Shown here one piece after another: positions 32,656 through 46,400 of a stretch of 64,000 nucleotides of DNA. The stretch's first letter is position 1. Each line of letters starts with the position of its first letter. The notes beneath the pieces were generated by a model. It saw only the letters and a program-made list of their open reading frames with translations. It made no database searches and was not told the DNA's origin. The DNA is from Gorsachius magnificus (lineage: Eukaryota > Chordata > Aves > Pelecaniformes > Ardeidae), in assembly GCA_034008185.1 (NCBI GenBank), contig CM067081.1:184657510-184721509 (forward strand). Direction: 5' to 3'. The translations under genes and the position numbers were made by a program.

Positions 32656-33004
32656 AAATGTTAAAAGGTAAATGTCTTGAGTCAACAGCGGGAAGTCATC
32701 TGATACTTCATCAGACAGTTGATGAATCCCCCAACTTAAGTTAATGCTAAGGATTCCAGGATTAAGTAGTGCATAGCTGTTAGTTAGTGCCTATTCAAGT
32801 AAGCTCATCAAGATGAGGTGAGTAATTAACGTAATTGCAAACCCATTCATAATAAAACCAAACCCCTGTTTCATCGTTTGCAGGTTGCAGACTTTATTCC
32901 TGTTACTGTAAATTCAATGGCAGCAAACAAAATGTTTATGGAACCATCCCTGGAAAAAAGCTTTTATGTTTTTTCTTAATTAAAAAAAAAATAATGGTTA
33001 ACTG
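32656..33004. other. Spacer between LTR and CR1
   Basis: Unique AT-rich sequence. It contains AATAAA at 32851-32856, followed by TGTTTCATCGTTTGCAGGTT, a plausible poly(A) site for PUS7L, and ATTAAA at 32979-32984. Confidence 0.45.
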
Positions 33005-34113
33005 GGATAAAATGAGTGGATTTGTGGAAAAAGGGAGAGCAGAAAATGTCATTTACCTTGACTTTAGCAAGGCTTTTGACACTGTCCCACAATATTCTGG
33101 AAAACCAGTTGGGACTTTATGGTCTATATGGGTGGACAACCAGATGGGTAAAAAAGTGATTGGATGATGAGGCTCGGAGAGTCGTGGTTAATGGGTCATA
33201 CCCTACCTGGAGTGAGTACACCCGGGGTCTCTCCTGGGCCCCATCCTGTGTGATGTCTTTGTCAGTGACCTGGAGGAGGGGATGGAGCTTCCCTGCATCA
33301 GATTTGCAGATGACGCCAAATTAAGGGAAGAAAAGTGTACTTTGGAGGATCAGGCTGCCATTCAGGGCAACCTGGACATGCTGGAGCAACAGGCCAACAG
33401 GAACCTTATGGCATCCAGCAAGAGCAAACACAAGGTGCTACCCCTGCAGCAGCCCAGGCTGGGGAGGGACAGGCTCCCAGCTCTGTGGGAGTGGCCCTGG
33501 GGGCCCAGTGGGCAGCTGAACGTGAACCAGTAAGGGTGACCAGTAGCCTCCTGGGATGCGTTAGCAGGGACACAGTCAGTAGATCAAGGGAAGGGATTAT
33601 GTCTCATTTTTAAGCACGTGTTAGACCATGTTTAACTTCTACGTTCAGTTTTGATCCCCAAGATGGACATCAAAAAAATGGAGCAAGTTCAGCGAAGGGC
33701 CTCCAGGCTATTTGGGGTCTGGAGCACTTGCCATATGAGGAGAGGCAGAAGGAACTGGACTTCTTCAATCTGGAGAAGAGATGGCTTGGGGGGAACCAAC
33801 AGCAGCCACCCAGTACCTATGGGGCGGTTAGCAAGAAGATGGAGCCAGGCTCTTTCTAGTGGTGCATGGCAGGAGAACAAGAGGCAAGGAGCATAAATTG
33901 AAATGAGAGATTCTGGTTAAGAGGAAATACTTTTCCTCTGTGAGGAGGGGGAGTGGAAGAGGCTGTGGAGTCTCCATCCGAGGAGGGTTCCAAGACCCAG
34001 TGGGATAAAGCTCTGAGCAACCTGGTCTGAGCTCAGAGGCAGCCCTGTTTTGTGGAAGCAGTTGGACTAGAGACCAGAGACCTCTTCCAACCTGGATTAC
34101 CCTGTTATCCTAA
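33005..34113 (+). mobile_element. CR1 LINE, longer degenerate copy with reverse transcriptase remnant
   Basis: About 1.1 kb. Near its start the translated stretch IYLDFSKAFDTVP is the conserved reverse transcriptase motif of CR1 ORF2. Later come 'ctggaggaggggatggagc', 'agatttgcagatgac', 'gcgaagggcctccaggcta', 'tggagaagagatggctt' and 'cctcttccaacctgg'. Frames are broken by stops and indels, and the terminal octamer is degraded, so it is older than the other + strand copies and inactive. Confidence 0.9.
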
Positions 34114-36949
34114 GCAGAGTATTGCAAGTATTTATTCAAGCTGTAGATGGCACTATGACTTAAAGCTAAAATGGAAAACACTACTCTTTTTTACTGAGAG
34201 AGAATTAATAATATAAATTGAATTCTGTTTATGGCGTCAGTCTTTCAGTTGTTGCTAACACCTGAGTAAGATAAATGTCCCAAGGTTGATAGATAGACCT
34301 AGAATTATAAGAGCAGGAAAAATAGAAATATAATTCACATGATTTCAAGGCTTGTATAAAACTGTGTAGCAATGAGGGATCCAGATAATTCACTGCCTTA
34401 AATAAGAGGATTACTCTGTAAGTCTGTATAAGTAAGTCAGAATTTGACCCTTAGCTTTTACATGGGAAAATAGACTGTCATGCGAACGATAGCTACAGGG
34501 CCACTGTAGGCGACTTACAATGCCTGCTCTCTTACAGCGCTTACTCTGCGCCTCAAGTTAATGGTATACAGCCAAACTGATGGAAAAATCCATTTCCCTG
34601 CCACAACCCATCTGAGACAGCTTTGTTCCTGTCTTAGCTTTTCAGTATCACCTCTTCTGTCTTCCACCTGCCCTTAAAAATACCCCTCTTCTAGAAAATT
34701 ATTTTTAACTCCTGTCATTTTGGTACAGCGCAGCTGAAAAAGAGTCGTCCTGTCCCTGCTGACATGGTGAAGTGCTTCAGTGCAGGCAGGAAGCTGCGCG
34801 CAGTTACATCGACCAGGAGAAATAAATTAGCGCTGAAGTTCCATTTAGAGAGACTTGTGATTGTCTTCGATGTGGCTCAAAACAGCTTTGAAAATCATCT
34901 CATCACGTACAAGGTTTGAATACATGAAGTATTAAAAGTTGAGCCTTGATTTGGAAAAATACAAAAGGTCAGATTAAAAGGTTTTTGACTGAAAGGCACG
35001 CTGTTTTAAAATAAAAGATCAGAAGGTGGTGTTAAAAGAGTTCCCCTATAATCATTTTAGGCTCATTTGTCAGTACTTCTATTGAATACTAAAAGGACTA
35101 ATCTTCTTAAGCAAATCATTCTTTCAGCAACTTTAAGGTGAAAGAGCTAATTATGTGTGTCCATGGGTTAAATTCCTATAGTAGAAATGTTCTACTAGGG
35201 AAAAGTCAGGTTAGCTATTGGAGGGTTTATATGGTAAACATCCTTCTGATTTCAGTGGGCATTTATTTGTAATTCGTTCTCTTAACCTTAACCTTAGTGG
35301 CTATTTTGCAATATTACATACACGAACAGTCAAATTCAGAGAGTTTTCTATGAGTGCAATGCTCAGATCCCTGAGTATAATCTGTATAAGCAAAACATCT
35401 GTGCCCCCTGCATTGAGCAAAGATAATCATTGCGCACTGGTCTGAGTTTAAGGAAAAGGTTGATGTGTTCGTCATCTCTCATCTTACTGAGCACTTCCAT
35501 TGCTACCATCCTTTTCTGATAAGCCTTAAAGCACTTTGCTAATACTAATGAAGACAGGTCTCTGATTCCGTTTCTAACAAAAGGGGTTTTAAATTCAATG
35601 GCCAATTGATTTTTTTTCAGCACAGATTGGGCATTTGAATGGGAAAAATGCAAATGTTCTTAATGTGTGAAATCCTGTTACTTTTAATTCATTACAAATT
35701 TGACAACTAGTATTAGCCTCATTGAGAATGTACGAATTTTCAGATCTTTCAGAATGTGAGGGTTTAAATTACGTTCCTACCATAAAGGCAGTTCAGAAGC
35801 CAGGTAGATGTGTGAGTATTGGCCCAGCTCACTCATTAAAACTCCATTAACTCCTCTCTTAGTGTCAGTGCCTGTCAGCTGGTGATTTGACCTCTTACAC
35901 CCAGCTGATGAGCACAAGCCTCTTTTCCTTTCTCTTGCAGAACTTCTGCCCATAATAAAAGCTCAAGGGAACAAGCTGAGAAACTATTAACACTTTCCTT
36001 TCTTTCAGTCCACAGTGGTACCTTGCAGTTTAGATCTAGATTCCTTTTAGAGGAAACAAAACCAGAAGGTGAGTTCCAGCTGCATGCCAAGCATGCTCTG
36101 CGTCCAAATGGAGGAACAAGGATCCAAACGAGAGGTTGGTCACTTGGACAGCTTCAAACCCTGTACATGGGTGCATTCTGTTGTGGAGCCCAGACAACAT
36201 TTAGCCAAAAAGTAAAACCACTGAACCCATCTTGTGTAAGTACAGGGGCTTCAGTGCTCCAGTATGTTCATCTCTCTGTCACACCACAAAGCTGGCTAAT
36301 GTAGACATTATCTGAGAATGTCGTGTTTGCAAGGAGGGCAGAATCAATGAAGTTAGATGTTTGCACCATCTGAAGTTACTTCATTCTGCTCAGCAGAAGC
36401 CAGAATTTTATATTACAGCAGTTTAAATACTTTTTCAGCCCATATACAAATGCTCCTACCTGCTTAGAACAGTAAGGTTTTTAATTAGCTTTAGAAATGA
36501 CTGCTTTAAAAAATCAATTCTGTCTTTCAGAATGTTCCTGCACTTAAAAACCCAGGACACCCTCTCCCACCCCCAGCGAAAGGCACTTTTGCTTTTTACC
36601 TTTACCTCTCTATTCACAACTCTACTGAAAACATGAATATCTGTGTTGAGCTCATAAGCCAAATTTCAGAACTCTCCATAAAAAGAACTGTAATAATACA
36701 TGGCCAATACATGTGTGAAAGCACAACAGGAACCATTTAGTGATTTTCATATTGATATTATATAGCAACAAATATGTAGAATTAAACTGGATTTGGATTT
36801 AGCCTTCTTCAACTGCAACGGTTTGGATCAAGGCTCAGTCTTGTACCTTATCTTGTCTGCAACAGTTCACGTAAGCGGGCATGTAGGGAAGAGTAAAGCA
36901 AGGGAAGCAGATATGATATTTATTCTCCAACTATTTTCAGTTCATGTGG
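34114..36949. other. Intergenic sequence downstream of PUS7L, no gene seen
   Basis: About 2.8 kb of AT-rich unique sequence with scattered AATAAA motifs (about 34823, 35014, 35954). A moderately GC-rich, non-repetitive stretch at about 34725-34920 stands out from its surroundings and could be a conserved noncoding element. There is no coding signal. Confidence 0.5.
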
Positions 36950-38060
36950 TTTTGCTATTTAATAAGTCTCAATGGATTTCTTTGCCAAGTACTTCTCATC
37001 TTCCCCTGAATATATTCAACCTCTTCCCAGAGTTACGTGTTTGCTACCTGTCGTATGAAGATCCACCATTTGTGTTTTTTAAACTGCCTCCTCCTGACTT
37101 CATTTGATGATCCTTGGCTCTTGTGTTTCAATACAAGGGACAGTAAAGACTTCATCCCTATCCATCCTCTTGGTACCCAGCCATTTATATGCTTCCCGTA
37201 TGTATCCCCTAAATCAGGTGCTTACCACAACTGAGCAGCTATGCAATCTCGGCGCCTATGTAAGCTATTCCATACTTACCACATTGTCCTTCTGTGAGCT
37301 TTTCCTGGTTTTTAATAAACCCTTTTGGAGATGAGGGATTTTTCCACTGACATAGCGATGTTTGGTTTGTTCTGTACTTCTCCTAATATGCAATTTCCTT
37401 TTTGCCACAGCCTTCATCCCCAAGCATTGAAGCATTCTATTCTTGGAAGTAGGTATCGTAACCCCAAGATTCCACTGCAGAGTGATGTTTTCACCCTAGA
37501 GTCAGGTGAAAGCTCATTTTATGTGTGAAGTTGAGGTTTGTTTTGTCTGTGAGTCGCTTTGCATGTGTCTAGCCTCCAAATTTTATCTGCCATTGCATTC
37601 CCCTGTCATTAGCATCATAAGGATGATCTGCAGTTCTTTGCACTCTACCCTTGTCTTTGTTGAGTAATTCAGTACCATCATCAGTCTCAGTCACCTCTGT
37701 GCTTCACCCCTTAATGCACACCCTGAACTGCATTCCAGGGCCCTCCGGCTCGTGCAGTGACTGCTTAAAGGTGCTTGGTGATGGGCTTTGTCAGGTGCCT
37801 TCTGGGAGCTCAAGTGCACCATCTCCACTGCAGCAGGCGTTTCCACGCAGCTCTTAACCTCTCCATAGAACTCCAAGGAGGCTGTAAGGCAATGCTTTAC
37901 AGAAGCCACCTCAGCTCTTTCCCAGTAGATCATAATTCTTCAAGCATCCACTTACTTCTATCCTGTAATAGATTTGCCCATTACAGTTCTCTGGCTTATC
38001 AGCTTGCACCACACCTCCTCTCACTTTTTCATCCCCTCTACACAGTATATAATTTACAGT
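36950..38060 (-). mobile_element. Ancient decayed CR1 LINE, - strand
   Basis: Read on the + strand, this is the reverse complement of the old amniote CR1 3' half, recognisable over ~1.1 kb despite heavy decay: 'cttcatttgatgatccttgg' (~37098), 'cctatccatcctcttgg' (~37157), 'ttttatctgccattgcattc' (37582), 'gatctgcagttctttgcac' and 'ttgttgagtaattcagtacc' (37658). The terminal avian octamer is gone. The recognition is by pattern memory, and edges are approximate. Confidence 0.7.
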
Positions 38061-40107
38061 TACATAATGAAATAGCTTAGATATCTACTATATCATAGAA
38101 CAACTGCAGAAAATGCATACTGTTGTTACCAGTAATCTGAAGTTGAGTTGAAGGTATGAGAAATACACTGAAGAAGGCATGCCAGCTTAGAGTATTTTTT
38201 AGCCTCCTTAAAATGCTCATGGGTTTTGAAAGATCTTGGTTTGGATCTGTACTCTGCTCAGTTCAAAGCCGAAATTTGAATCCATATTTCATCACAGCCT
38301 GTTAACCCCAGTTATAGCCTGTAAAAGTAACTGTTAATGAAGGTAATGTCAAAGTATGACATTTTTGATGGAAAGTAAGAGAAAGACTTTCTTGAAATTT
38401 GAATATGGGAGACAAAAGGTCAAGTTCTAAGACTTTGAATCTGTGTGCTGTAGTCACCAGATTATTCTGCAATGAGAGACGGACAGAGCTGCGTGCCCAT
38501 GCTCCGTGTTTCAGGTCCTAGTGGTGAGATATGGGAAAGATTGTCCCTGATGCAAATCTTGCGTCTGAACATCAGAGGTTTGGGATGGGAAAACAAGGAA
38601 ATACTTAATTCAGTTCCTATGTGCCCAGCAGCAGAAATGAGCTAGTGGAGGAATTCAGACTCCTCAAGGAATTGCACCTGCTAAGAAGGACATCTGGGAA
38701 TGTTGTTAATACCCAACCACTGCTGAGAACCCAGGCCTTAGAGGCAACATCTCACAGAAAATCAAGTTAAGCACCTAAATCAACATGCCACTTTTCAAAG
38801 TTTGGGCTTAACTATATCAGTTAAGGATGCAATTGTTTTAATCCTAAATTTATACCTAGAGGTCTGATACAACATGCCAAAACACATGGAATTGCCCCTG
38901 GGAGCAATGCACACACCCCCCTTCCTTCCTCAGTGCAGGTTAAAATGCCTGGGGAAGGCAATACCTACCTCCACCCTAGCCTGCAGGTGGATGCGGCAGA
39001 TGCCACGTACAGCCATTCATCTCCCCTCTTCCCTGGCACACATAGCTCAGCTGACAACCATCCCACGAAGGCATCTAAATAGGATTTTTCTTTTTTTTCC
39101 CCATGGGAAAGGAGTTTCAGGAAGGAGGCATGGAGCCCTTCTGCTAGGAATAAGAACTGAATCTCTCTGGGCCCTGAGGGTGCCCACAGCCCTGAGCAGC
39201 CCTGACCGTCCCCATGACTCCCCCCACCCCACGGCCATCCCCAGGGAAGCGCTGGATGCCTGGGGCTGGGGCTGCCCCTGTGCCCCTGGCTGCCCCACTC
39301 CTGGCTGGGGCAGTGGAATGGGCTCTGGACGTGGCACGGCCACCTGACAGAACCCCTCACTCAAAAAATTTTCTCCCTCATAAAGCTCTGGTTGCAGCAT
39401 GCATCATTTATACGATACACGCTGCAAACAGACCGTACCGTTAATCCCAACACTTCCTTTGTAAAGCCACTTTCTTTTACACCTTGCAAATAATGCTTCT
39501 TAGCTAAATGGTTGACAAATTATTTAACCGTGTTACTCAAAAAAAAAAAAAAAATAGTTCTGGAAAACTACAGGGCAGAGTTCACGATCTCACACCGGCT
39601 GTAAGCACGAATTCTTGGCTAGACACCTGATACAGATAGTGCTTATCTCTTACCAGGGTGTCCAAGGCAAAGAGTAGTTTTCTGTTTCACAACATTTTCA
39701 CATAAATGCACAGTCAGGCATTTTAGCAATGCCTCAAGCAGCCCACTAGTTACTTATTCTCCCAGAATAGTGTATAATATATGTTATAATGTTACTGGAA
39801 ATGAACTCTCGTCTATTTGTTTTTCCCGAGGGGGAAAAACCAATATACAAATTAAAAAGCTGTCTTAAAGATTGAGAGTCTTCCACCTCTCTTTCACTCA
39901 GACAGCCTCTCACAGCCAAGCTGGGGAAGTACGTCGGGGTTTGTAAACCAGCATAAGATCATTATCTGGATGAAAAAGAAACTTTTGGGATGAATGCTAT
40001 CAACAACTGGTGTAAGAGAAGTGTGAAGAAGAGATGATTTTGGAGGCTGGGATGGCTGCTATATCAAGAGGGGCTATTGATCAGTGAGGGGGGCTGGGGG
40101 CTGGGAG
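38061..40107. other. Intergenic, with a GC-rich patch at 38880-39340
   Basis: Mostly unique AT-rich DNA. The patch at about 38880-39340 is rich in C/G (CCCCACCCCACGGCCATCCC and similar), and open frames of 117-157 codons overlap on both strands. Overlapping frames on both strands are expected from stop-poor GC-rich DNA, so no gene is called. An A-run lies at 39539-39554. Confidence 0.5.
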
Positions 40108-40410
40108 AGTGGGTGTCGGTCTCTCCTCCCAGGTAACGGGCGATGGGACAAGGGGAAATGGCCTCAAGTTGCGCCAGGGGAGGTTTAGGTTGGACATCAG
40201 GAAAAATTTCTTCCCCAAAAGGGTTGTCAAGCACTGGAAGGGGCTGCCCAGGGAAGTGGTCGAGTCCCCATGCCTGGAGGGATTTAAAAGCTGGGCAGAT
40301 GGGGTGCTTAGGGACATGGTTTAGTGGTGGTATGGCAGGGTTAGGTTAATGGTTGGGCTTGATGATCTTAAAGGTCTTTTCCAACGTAAACGATTCTATG
40401 ATTCTATGAT
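40108..40410 (+). mobile_element. CR1 LINE 3' fragment
   Basis: Well-preserved CR1 3' end: 'gggcgatgggacaagggg', 'ggaaatggcctcaagttgcg', 'gggttgtcaagcactgg', 'ggcttgatgatcttaaagg' and a perfect terminal GATTCTATGATTCTATGAT. Little decay, so among the younger insertions here. Confidence 0.96.
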
Positions 40411-43400
40411 ACACTGTGGAGTGGTGTTGGGAAAGGCAGGAATGGAGAGACATGGTCCAAGAAGGAAGCAGTGCTTGTAAAAGAATGGTATTGGGAAGTG
40501 AATAATTTGGCAGGAGAAAGTCAGACAGTAAGAGGTAAACGATTAGATCTGCTCTTGCAAATTGGCATCGCCCCATTTAACTCAATATTTCTCTGTACAC
40601 GTACATCAGTTCAGAGTGTGACTTGTACTGACCCACTATTGCCTTTGCTTGAAAGAAGGAAACCAGTTTCTGAAATAGCATTTCAGTTAAAAGCTGGGGT
40701 AGAGTGGAGTAATGAAATCAAGAGTACTTAGAAAAATATCCTTATGGGCTTGATCTGATGCTGCCTTGCAATTTATGCAGGCATTTGCCCTTATTCCAAA
40801 ACAGATGAGATAAGAGAGAGCTTTGCAGTGGCGGGACGGGGGGGTGAATGACCATGCAAGTCTGGAAGTACGCTCCCGTGGGCACAGGAGCGGCTGGCTG
40901 CAAGCAGGACCCGGCTCAGATCCTTGTCAGCTTGACTGACGGGAGCCAGTTGAGATCCTGCAGGGAATATATAGTACAGTAGGGTGTGGACTGTCAACTA
41001 GCATGCTGATTAAAGGGCAGTTTAAAATAAAAGACAATCTAACAGCAGAAAAGCGTGATTTTGGTCTATCTCATTGCAAGTGCAGCCCCAGTTGATTATA
41101 GTATTCTCAGCTTCAAATGGACTCTAAGGTTTTATTTTATGCCACTTGTTTTCAAAAGAAGCCAAAGGTTGTGTCCTACTGGTAATTTATAGCTGCTTTT
41201 TAGTACTTTTTAATCAGTAAATAGGAGAAAAACGTTATATCACAACCTTCCCCCTTCTGTCCTCCCCGCATCATGCATTTCTGTGGTATTCTACTCTTCT
41301 AGTTAACCCTGACTTCTTCATTTCACCTTCCATTTAAAGCCTTTCCTCTCTCCTACATGCTGAGAAGCATCTTCATTATAGGAGCAGCAAATAACTCGTG
41401 CCTTACTAAGCTAAAAATGTGACCTTTTAATGTTAACTGCTCCAGCCAGAGAACCTGCCACGCTCCTTCAACGCCTCCCCCCCCGCCCCCCGCCTACCCC
41501 TGCCCTGGGACTGCCACCCAGCTTCCCGTCGCTGGGCTGGTATCCCCTTCCCATCTCGCCGGTATGGAAAGGGCGGTGTAAAGTAAAACTGCGGGACAGA
41601 GGTTCAGTTTCACAGTAGGGGCATAGGTTCAGAAAGTCACTGCCTCCTTTTCTTACTGAGCTCAGCCCTTCAGCCCTTGAGAGCTCTCCAGTGCAGGCTT
41701 GAGGGCGTCAGGCAGAGCAAGGGCAGACCCAGCAGTGCCCAGAGCTTGCCCTACTTGAATTTACACAACAAAGGCCTTAACAAACAGAAGAAAAAATCTG
41801 CTTGCAGAAGGCTGGTATGTTGGCTTTGGCAAAGCAGCTGGCCTACAGCTGATACTTTTTCTCTGAGGACCTTTTTGATGCTGATTCTGTTCAGGAAGTG
41901 TGAAGTGATTTGTCATCTTCAAAGGACAGGTCTGACTTTAGTGCTTTTAAAGCTTCGTCGAGCAAACAGATGAAGTGCTACTCCTAAAATGCAGTAAAAA
42001 GTGGCACTCTGTTCAGAATATAAAATATTCTAATGAATTGAAAAATGAGAATCAGGTGAATGTGAAAACGTTTCATCCTTGAAAACTTCTCCCTCCCGCT
42101 CCCTATATTAAAGCAATGCAGATGTGGAAGGTAAATCCCTTGCTGTGTGGGACAACTATGTTTTATCCGGTGCTCTCTTAAGCTAACATCGGGAAAGAAT
42201 TGTAAAAATAATATATCAAAGATCTTTCTTTTGTCACATGCAATCTTTACTTTTTAACATCATTTTCTTCCGATGTTATAATGCCGAGAAAGGATACATG
42301 AAAAGAACCGATTAGCATTTCTACTGTCAGAACTTCAGCTGTCTTCTGAAACACTGGTATTTACTAGCCCCTTTTATGTTCTCCATTGTAATATACCAGC
42401 AATTTACTGTGTCTTCTAATATTCCTGGTTTCAGACAGACGAATGGTGCAGGTGAAACAATTCATAATTCAGTTTATTATCAGCATGGTTGTCCGTCCCA
42501 GGTAAAAACATCATAAGAAATTTGATTCCAGGATTTAAACTGCTTTTAGGCATTAAGCAGGAGATTTCCAGACTGTCATATTTTTAATGAACGAGGAAAG
42601 AATAAACCAGCATATTGTGCTGAGGTTCTTGATGAAAGGCCATCATGTGGCTGTGTAGGAATGCTGAGGTAAAATCAGAGCCAGACAGACAAATTCACCA
42701 AAAGTATGCACGTGGGAAGGGCATTTGATGTTACGTGCCACGGAGCCTAACCACAAAGGTTACAAGGAAGACCCACGTAGGCATGAAGTGCACTGAAACA
42801 AGGTGTTCAGTCAGAGGGATTGCTGCTTTCCAGAGAGAGGTGGATGGAGGAGAAACCGAGAATAGGCAAGCGCCACGTTCCTTGTGTTCTGTGATTTAAA
42901 AAGCGCGTTGACACAGGCTTGCTGCAAAATAATTTGATATGCATTCCTTATTTCTAGAACATCAGATTGATACAATTCATATGAAGCAGATTCCAGCAGA
43001 GACTGCACGTACAGGCACACATGCACACTTCAGAGAATGTCTTCGTCCCATTTCTAGTTTGCCAGAACATCTGAGGCAGAAGGGCTTTTCCAGGGCTCCT
43101 TGCTGGCTCTGCATGGCAAGATCTCTGCATTGGATCCCCGCATTCATGTGGAGCTGCTTATCTCAACTACATACAGATTACTCTTCTACCGGAGTATAAC
43201 AATTTGCATGACAGTGGCTAATAGGAATCAGAACATGGGCACGATTTACCACAGTTTTCCCCTTTATATGGCTTAATTGCCTATTTAAAAACAGAATTAT
43301 GGAGTTAAAAATAAAACCAAATCTGTATTAATGGACTCTGAAATGAATATGCTGCTTCGTGGGGTTCACAATTAGCACATCATACAACTTCATTCTGTAG

Positions 43401-46400
43401 ACGTTTCTTTTGTATCAGTTGGAATGCACGATAGATTAAATAGAGTTTACTAGAATTTCCCAGATCATTGTGGTACATTTTAGTATTGAGATTGTCAGAA
43501 AATGTGCAAAGACTGTTTTATGGGGCCTTAGATATGATATAATTTAAAGGGCAAAGGATAACTTCCCAGGGCAAAAACCTGGGAGGAATAGAGACATTCA
43601 AGACAAACTAGTGAATGCTTTCCTGAGGTGTTCCTGATCTTTCAGAACCGCCTTTGTGAATTGGGCCTGCCTGGAAGCCTTACATGAAGCTGGCTGCAGA
43701 GACTTCCCAAAGGAGAAGGTTTGGATGTTCTGGATGATTTACTGTGGAGACAAATTTTTTTTTTTTTTACCCAGTTCATGTGGGTCAGGAATATTCTGAG
43801 CCAGGCATGCTTACAGCCCCATCCACTAGCAGATACCCTGAGGCTGGACTTTTCTAAGAAGTTTTGATGTTCTCGGCTGAGCTACGACAGAGTCCACAGT
43901 CAATAATGTGGGCAGACCAGGCGTGGCTTTCCAGCCTGCTCTTAACCTTGCTGGGTATGTAGGGAGGTTCTGTGTAGACATAACTTGCAATTCCACATGA
44001 AAGACTTTTGGGGGTTTGTGCATGTTTTTCTTAAAAGCTTAGGAAATTACTGCCTAGAGAGTGCATTAAAAGAGTATCATGGTAGCAAGAAGATAAATAC
44101 TGAAAGTGAGATTCCCTGTGCAACATCGATTCACTCTTCTTCTGTGTCTCTGTTATTATACAGCCCTTTATTAATTATTTTTCCCACAGGAAAATGCGAA
44201 GGATGGATAGAGTTCTGAGGAAGACTAAGAATTGCGTAGTGAAAGAGGCTTTGTCTTGTGATCTCTACTTATGATGGAGGGGTCTATAGAGAAAGGAAAA
44301 ATGGTCTTTTGTTTCAGGCAGTTGAATACAGAATTGTAAAATGTGGAATTGCAGCAGCTGAGTGTTGTGGGACTAGATTCTGTCCTTGCCTCCAGCACAG
44401 AATTCCTCTGTAATATTTGTCAAGGCATTTACCCACAGACTTCTTACAAATGTGTCCTCACTTTTAAGGAAAGCTTTTTTGAGACCATAGGATCTGATCT
44501 GCAAAGTGCTAAGCCACGAACTGAAATTGAAAGTAATGATACCTTGGCTTTCCTTTTTGTGAAAATTCAACTGTAAGGATCAGATTTGGCACCTAAAGTC
44601 GATGGAGAGTGTTTCCTTTAATTTCTGCTCCCCCATCTGGAGATAAATGATTCTTTCATCTTCTGAAGTTTTTGTGAAAAATTATTTATTGCTTGTGAGG
44701 CATGGATGGTACTATAATATAATGAAATACCCATGAGAAAAGCAATAAATCGCTTCAGAGCAGGGTTTGAACTCTTGCATGGAGCCTAGAGCTGTGCACT
44801 GAATGCTGAATGTCAAAGGATGCTTTCCATAGCTGCCCGTCTGCTGCTCATGGCTATTCTATCCCTTGGGTGAGGCTGCAGATCCATGGAAACACAGGAT
44901 ATAACAACAATTTTACAAAAGTTATTTCCTAACACATTGTCACGCTTGCATTTAGTGGCATTTTCTAACTCTGCATGCTTGACCTTAACATTTCTGATGC
45001 AGCTTCTTCTCTACAAGATGGTTATATGCTGGCGTTAATAGTCACACAGCTTTAACAAACAAATAAAACAGATCCTGAGGCAACTGGATGCTGCAACTCT
45101 TTTGCTTATATACTCTCTTGTCAGATGTAGCCCCAAAGGAGTAATTTATTTTGATTGAACAAGCATTTGTTTTTCAGAGATGGTCTGAGAACCTGATCTC
45201 ATCACCACTGACATCATCAGCGTATGTAGCACATTTGTCCACAAAAGGTGATGGAGCTGAGTGCTATGATGTGGCCCTCAGTTCACAGTTTACTTTGTCT
45301 GAATGTATATAGTCACTATCTCAGACAAAGAAACATGCAGTTATAAGATGGTAACTTTCATTTGCTGCCAATTTGGGCATAAATTCAAACAAATACTCCA
45401 AAATTTCTGTATTTTTCCATTGGTTGCTAGTTTTGTAGCCACCTGCAGAATCTGTTTAGATGAGCTTTTAATTACGAGAGATAATTGAATGAAAGTGACT
45501 GACAGGAGCAGCTGGAGCTAAATACAGAATTCTGAAGGTGAAATACTCTGCCCTTGCTCTTTTGATCCAAATTGTGGCTTTGTCAAGCAGAAGGTGACTC
45601 AAGAAAATAAGAACACCTGATTTAACTGAATTATGAGAGAAAATGAAACAGCAGGTGAGGAAACCCCCATCATTATGAAAACAATGCCATTCCTTGTATT
45701 TATACTACAGCTGTCTAAATCTCCAAATGACAGTATTAACTGAGATCAAAGATAGTCGTACAAATGGAAAGGGAAGGCCAAAACCGAGAGTAACAAACCA
45801 GGTAACTCTACAGGCTGACAGCACAATGATTTTCCTTTATATCAGCAATAGCACTGCTGTCTTATTTCTGGGGGCTATAGCACCTTTCATTCAAAAGGAT
45901 TTCCTGAAATATCCAGAAAGGAATCATTTCAAGTGGTTGAGCCATGGGAAAGCTGATACCAGGTTATAACCCAGCCTGCAGCAGGGTGTCAGGTTGCCCT
46001 GGTGTAGCCTTCTTTGAAACCCATCCTATTCTCCCGTGAGAAACAGAAAGGATGAACTGCAGTGAAGGCTTCGGGCTGCGACTTAGCAGATGCGGGTTCC
46101 CAAAGCATTACTGCTCTGACCTTTGGCAGCTCTCCTAAATACATCTCGGTGCCCAGCATTTAATCTGTTAGTGCCCGTGTTTCCTTCTCATGTTTTGGAG
46201 GTAATACAAGAGCCTGTTCTCGTCACACTGAGGAAAAGTTGGGATAGAGAATCGACATGAAACCTCGATCTGTTTAGCATTAAGAGGAGCTCAAACCACA
46301 ACCTCTCTGGTTTGCATAAGGTGGTATTTTGAAGAGGAAAGTCAAAATAACAGTAGTCACCAGTGAAAAGAAAGGAAAAGGAAAAGGAAAGGAAAGACAG

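Noticed and set aside
31973..32664. Overlapping 125-165 codon frames on both strands
   Set aside because: They lie inside the LTR and arise from its degenerate GC-rich internal repeats. They match no gag, pol or env gene.
34728..34799. Inverted repeat GCGCAGCT / AGCTGCGC
   Set aside because: Only 8-nt arms separated by 56 nt. This is within chance expectation for a window of this size.
38874..39360. 157- and 131-codon frames on opposite strands
   Set aside because: Frames overlapping on both strands in a GC-rich patch, with no recognisable protein family.
44745..44800. tRNA B-box-like GGTTTGAACTC
   Set aside because: No matching A box or cloverleaf around it. At best it is a remnant of a tRNA-derived SINE.
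46060..46200. Possible MIR-type SINE
   Set aside because: Loose resemblance to the MIR core (CTGACCTTTGGCAGCTCTCC), but too diverged to call by eye.
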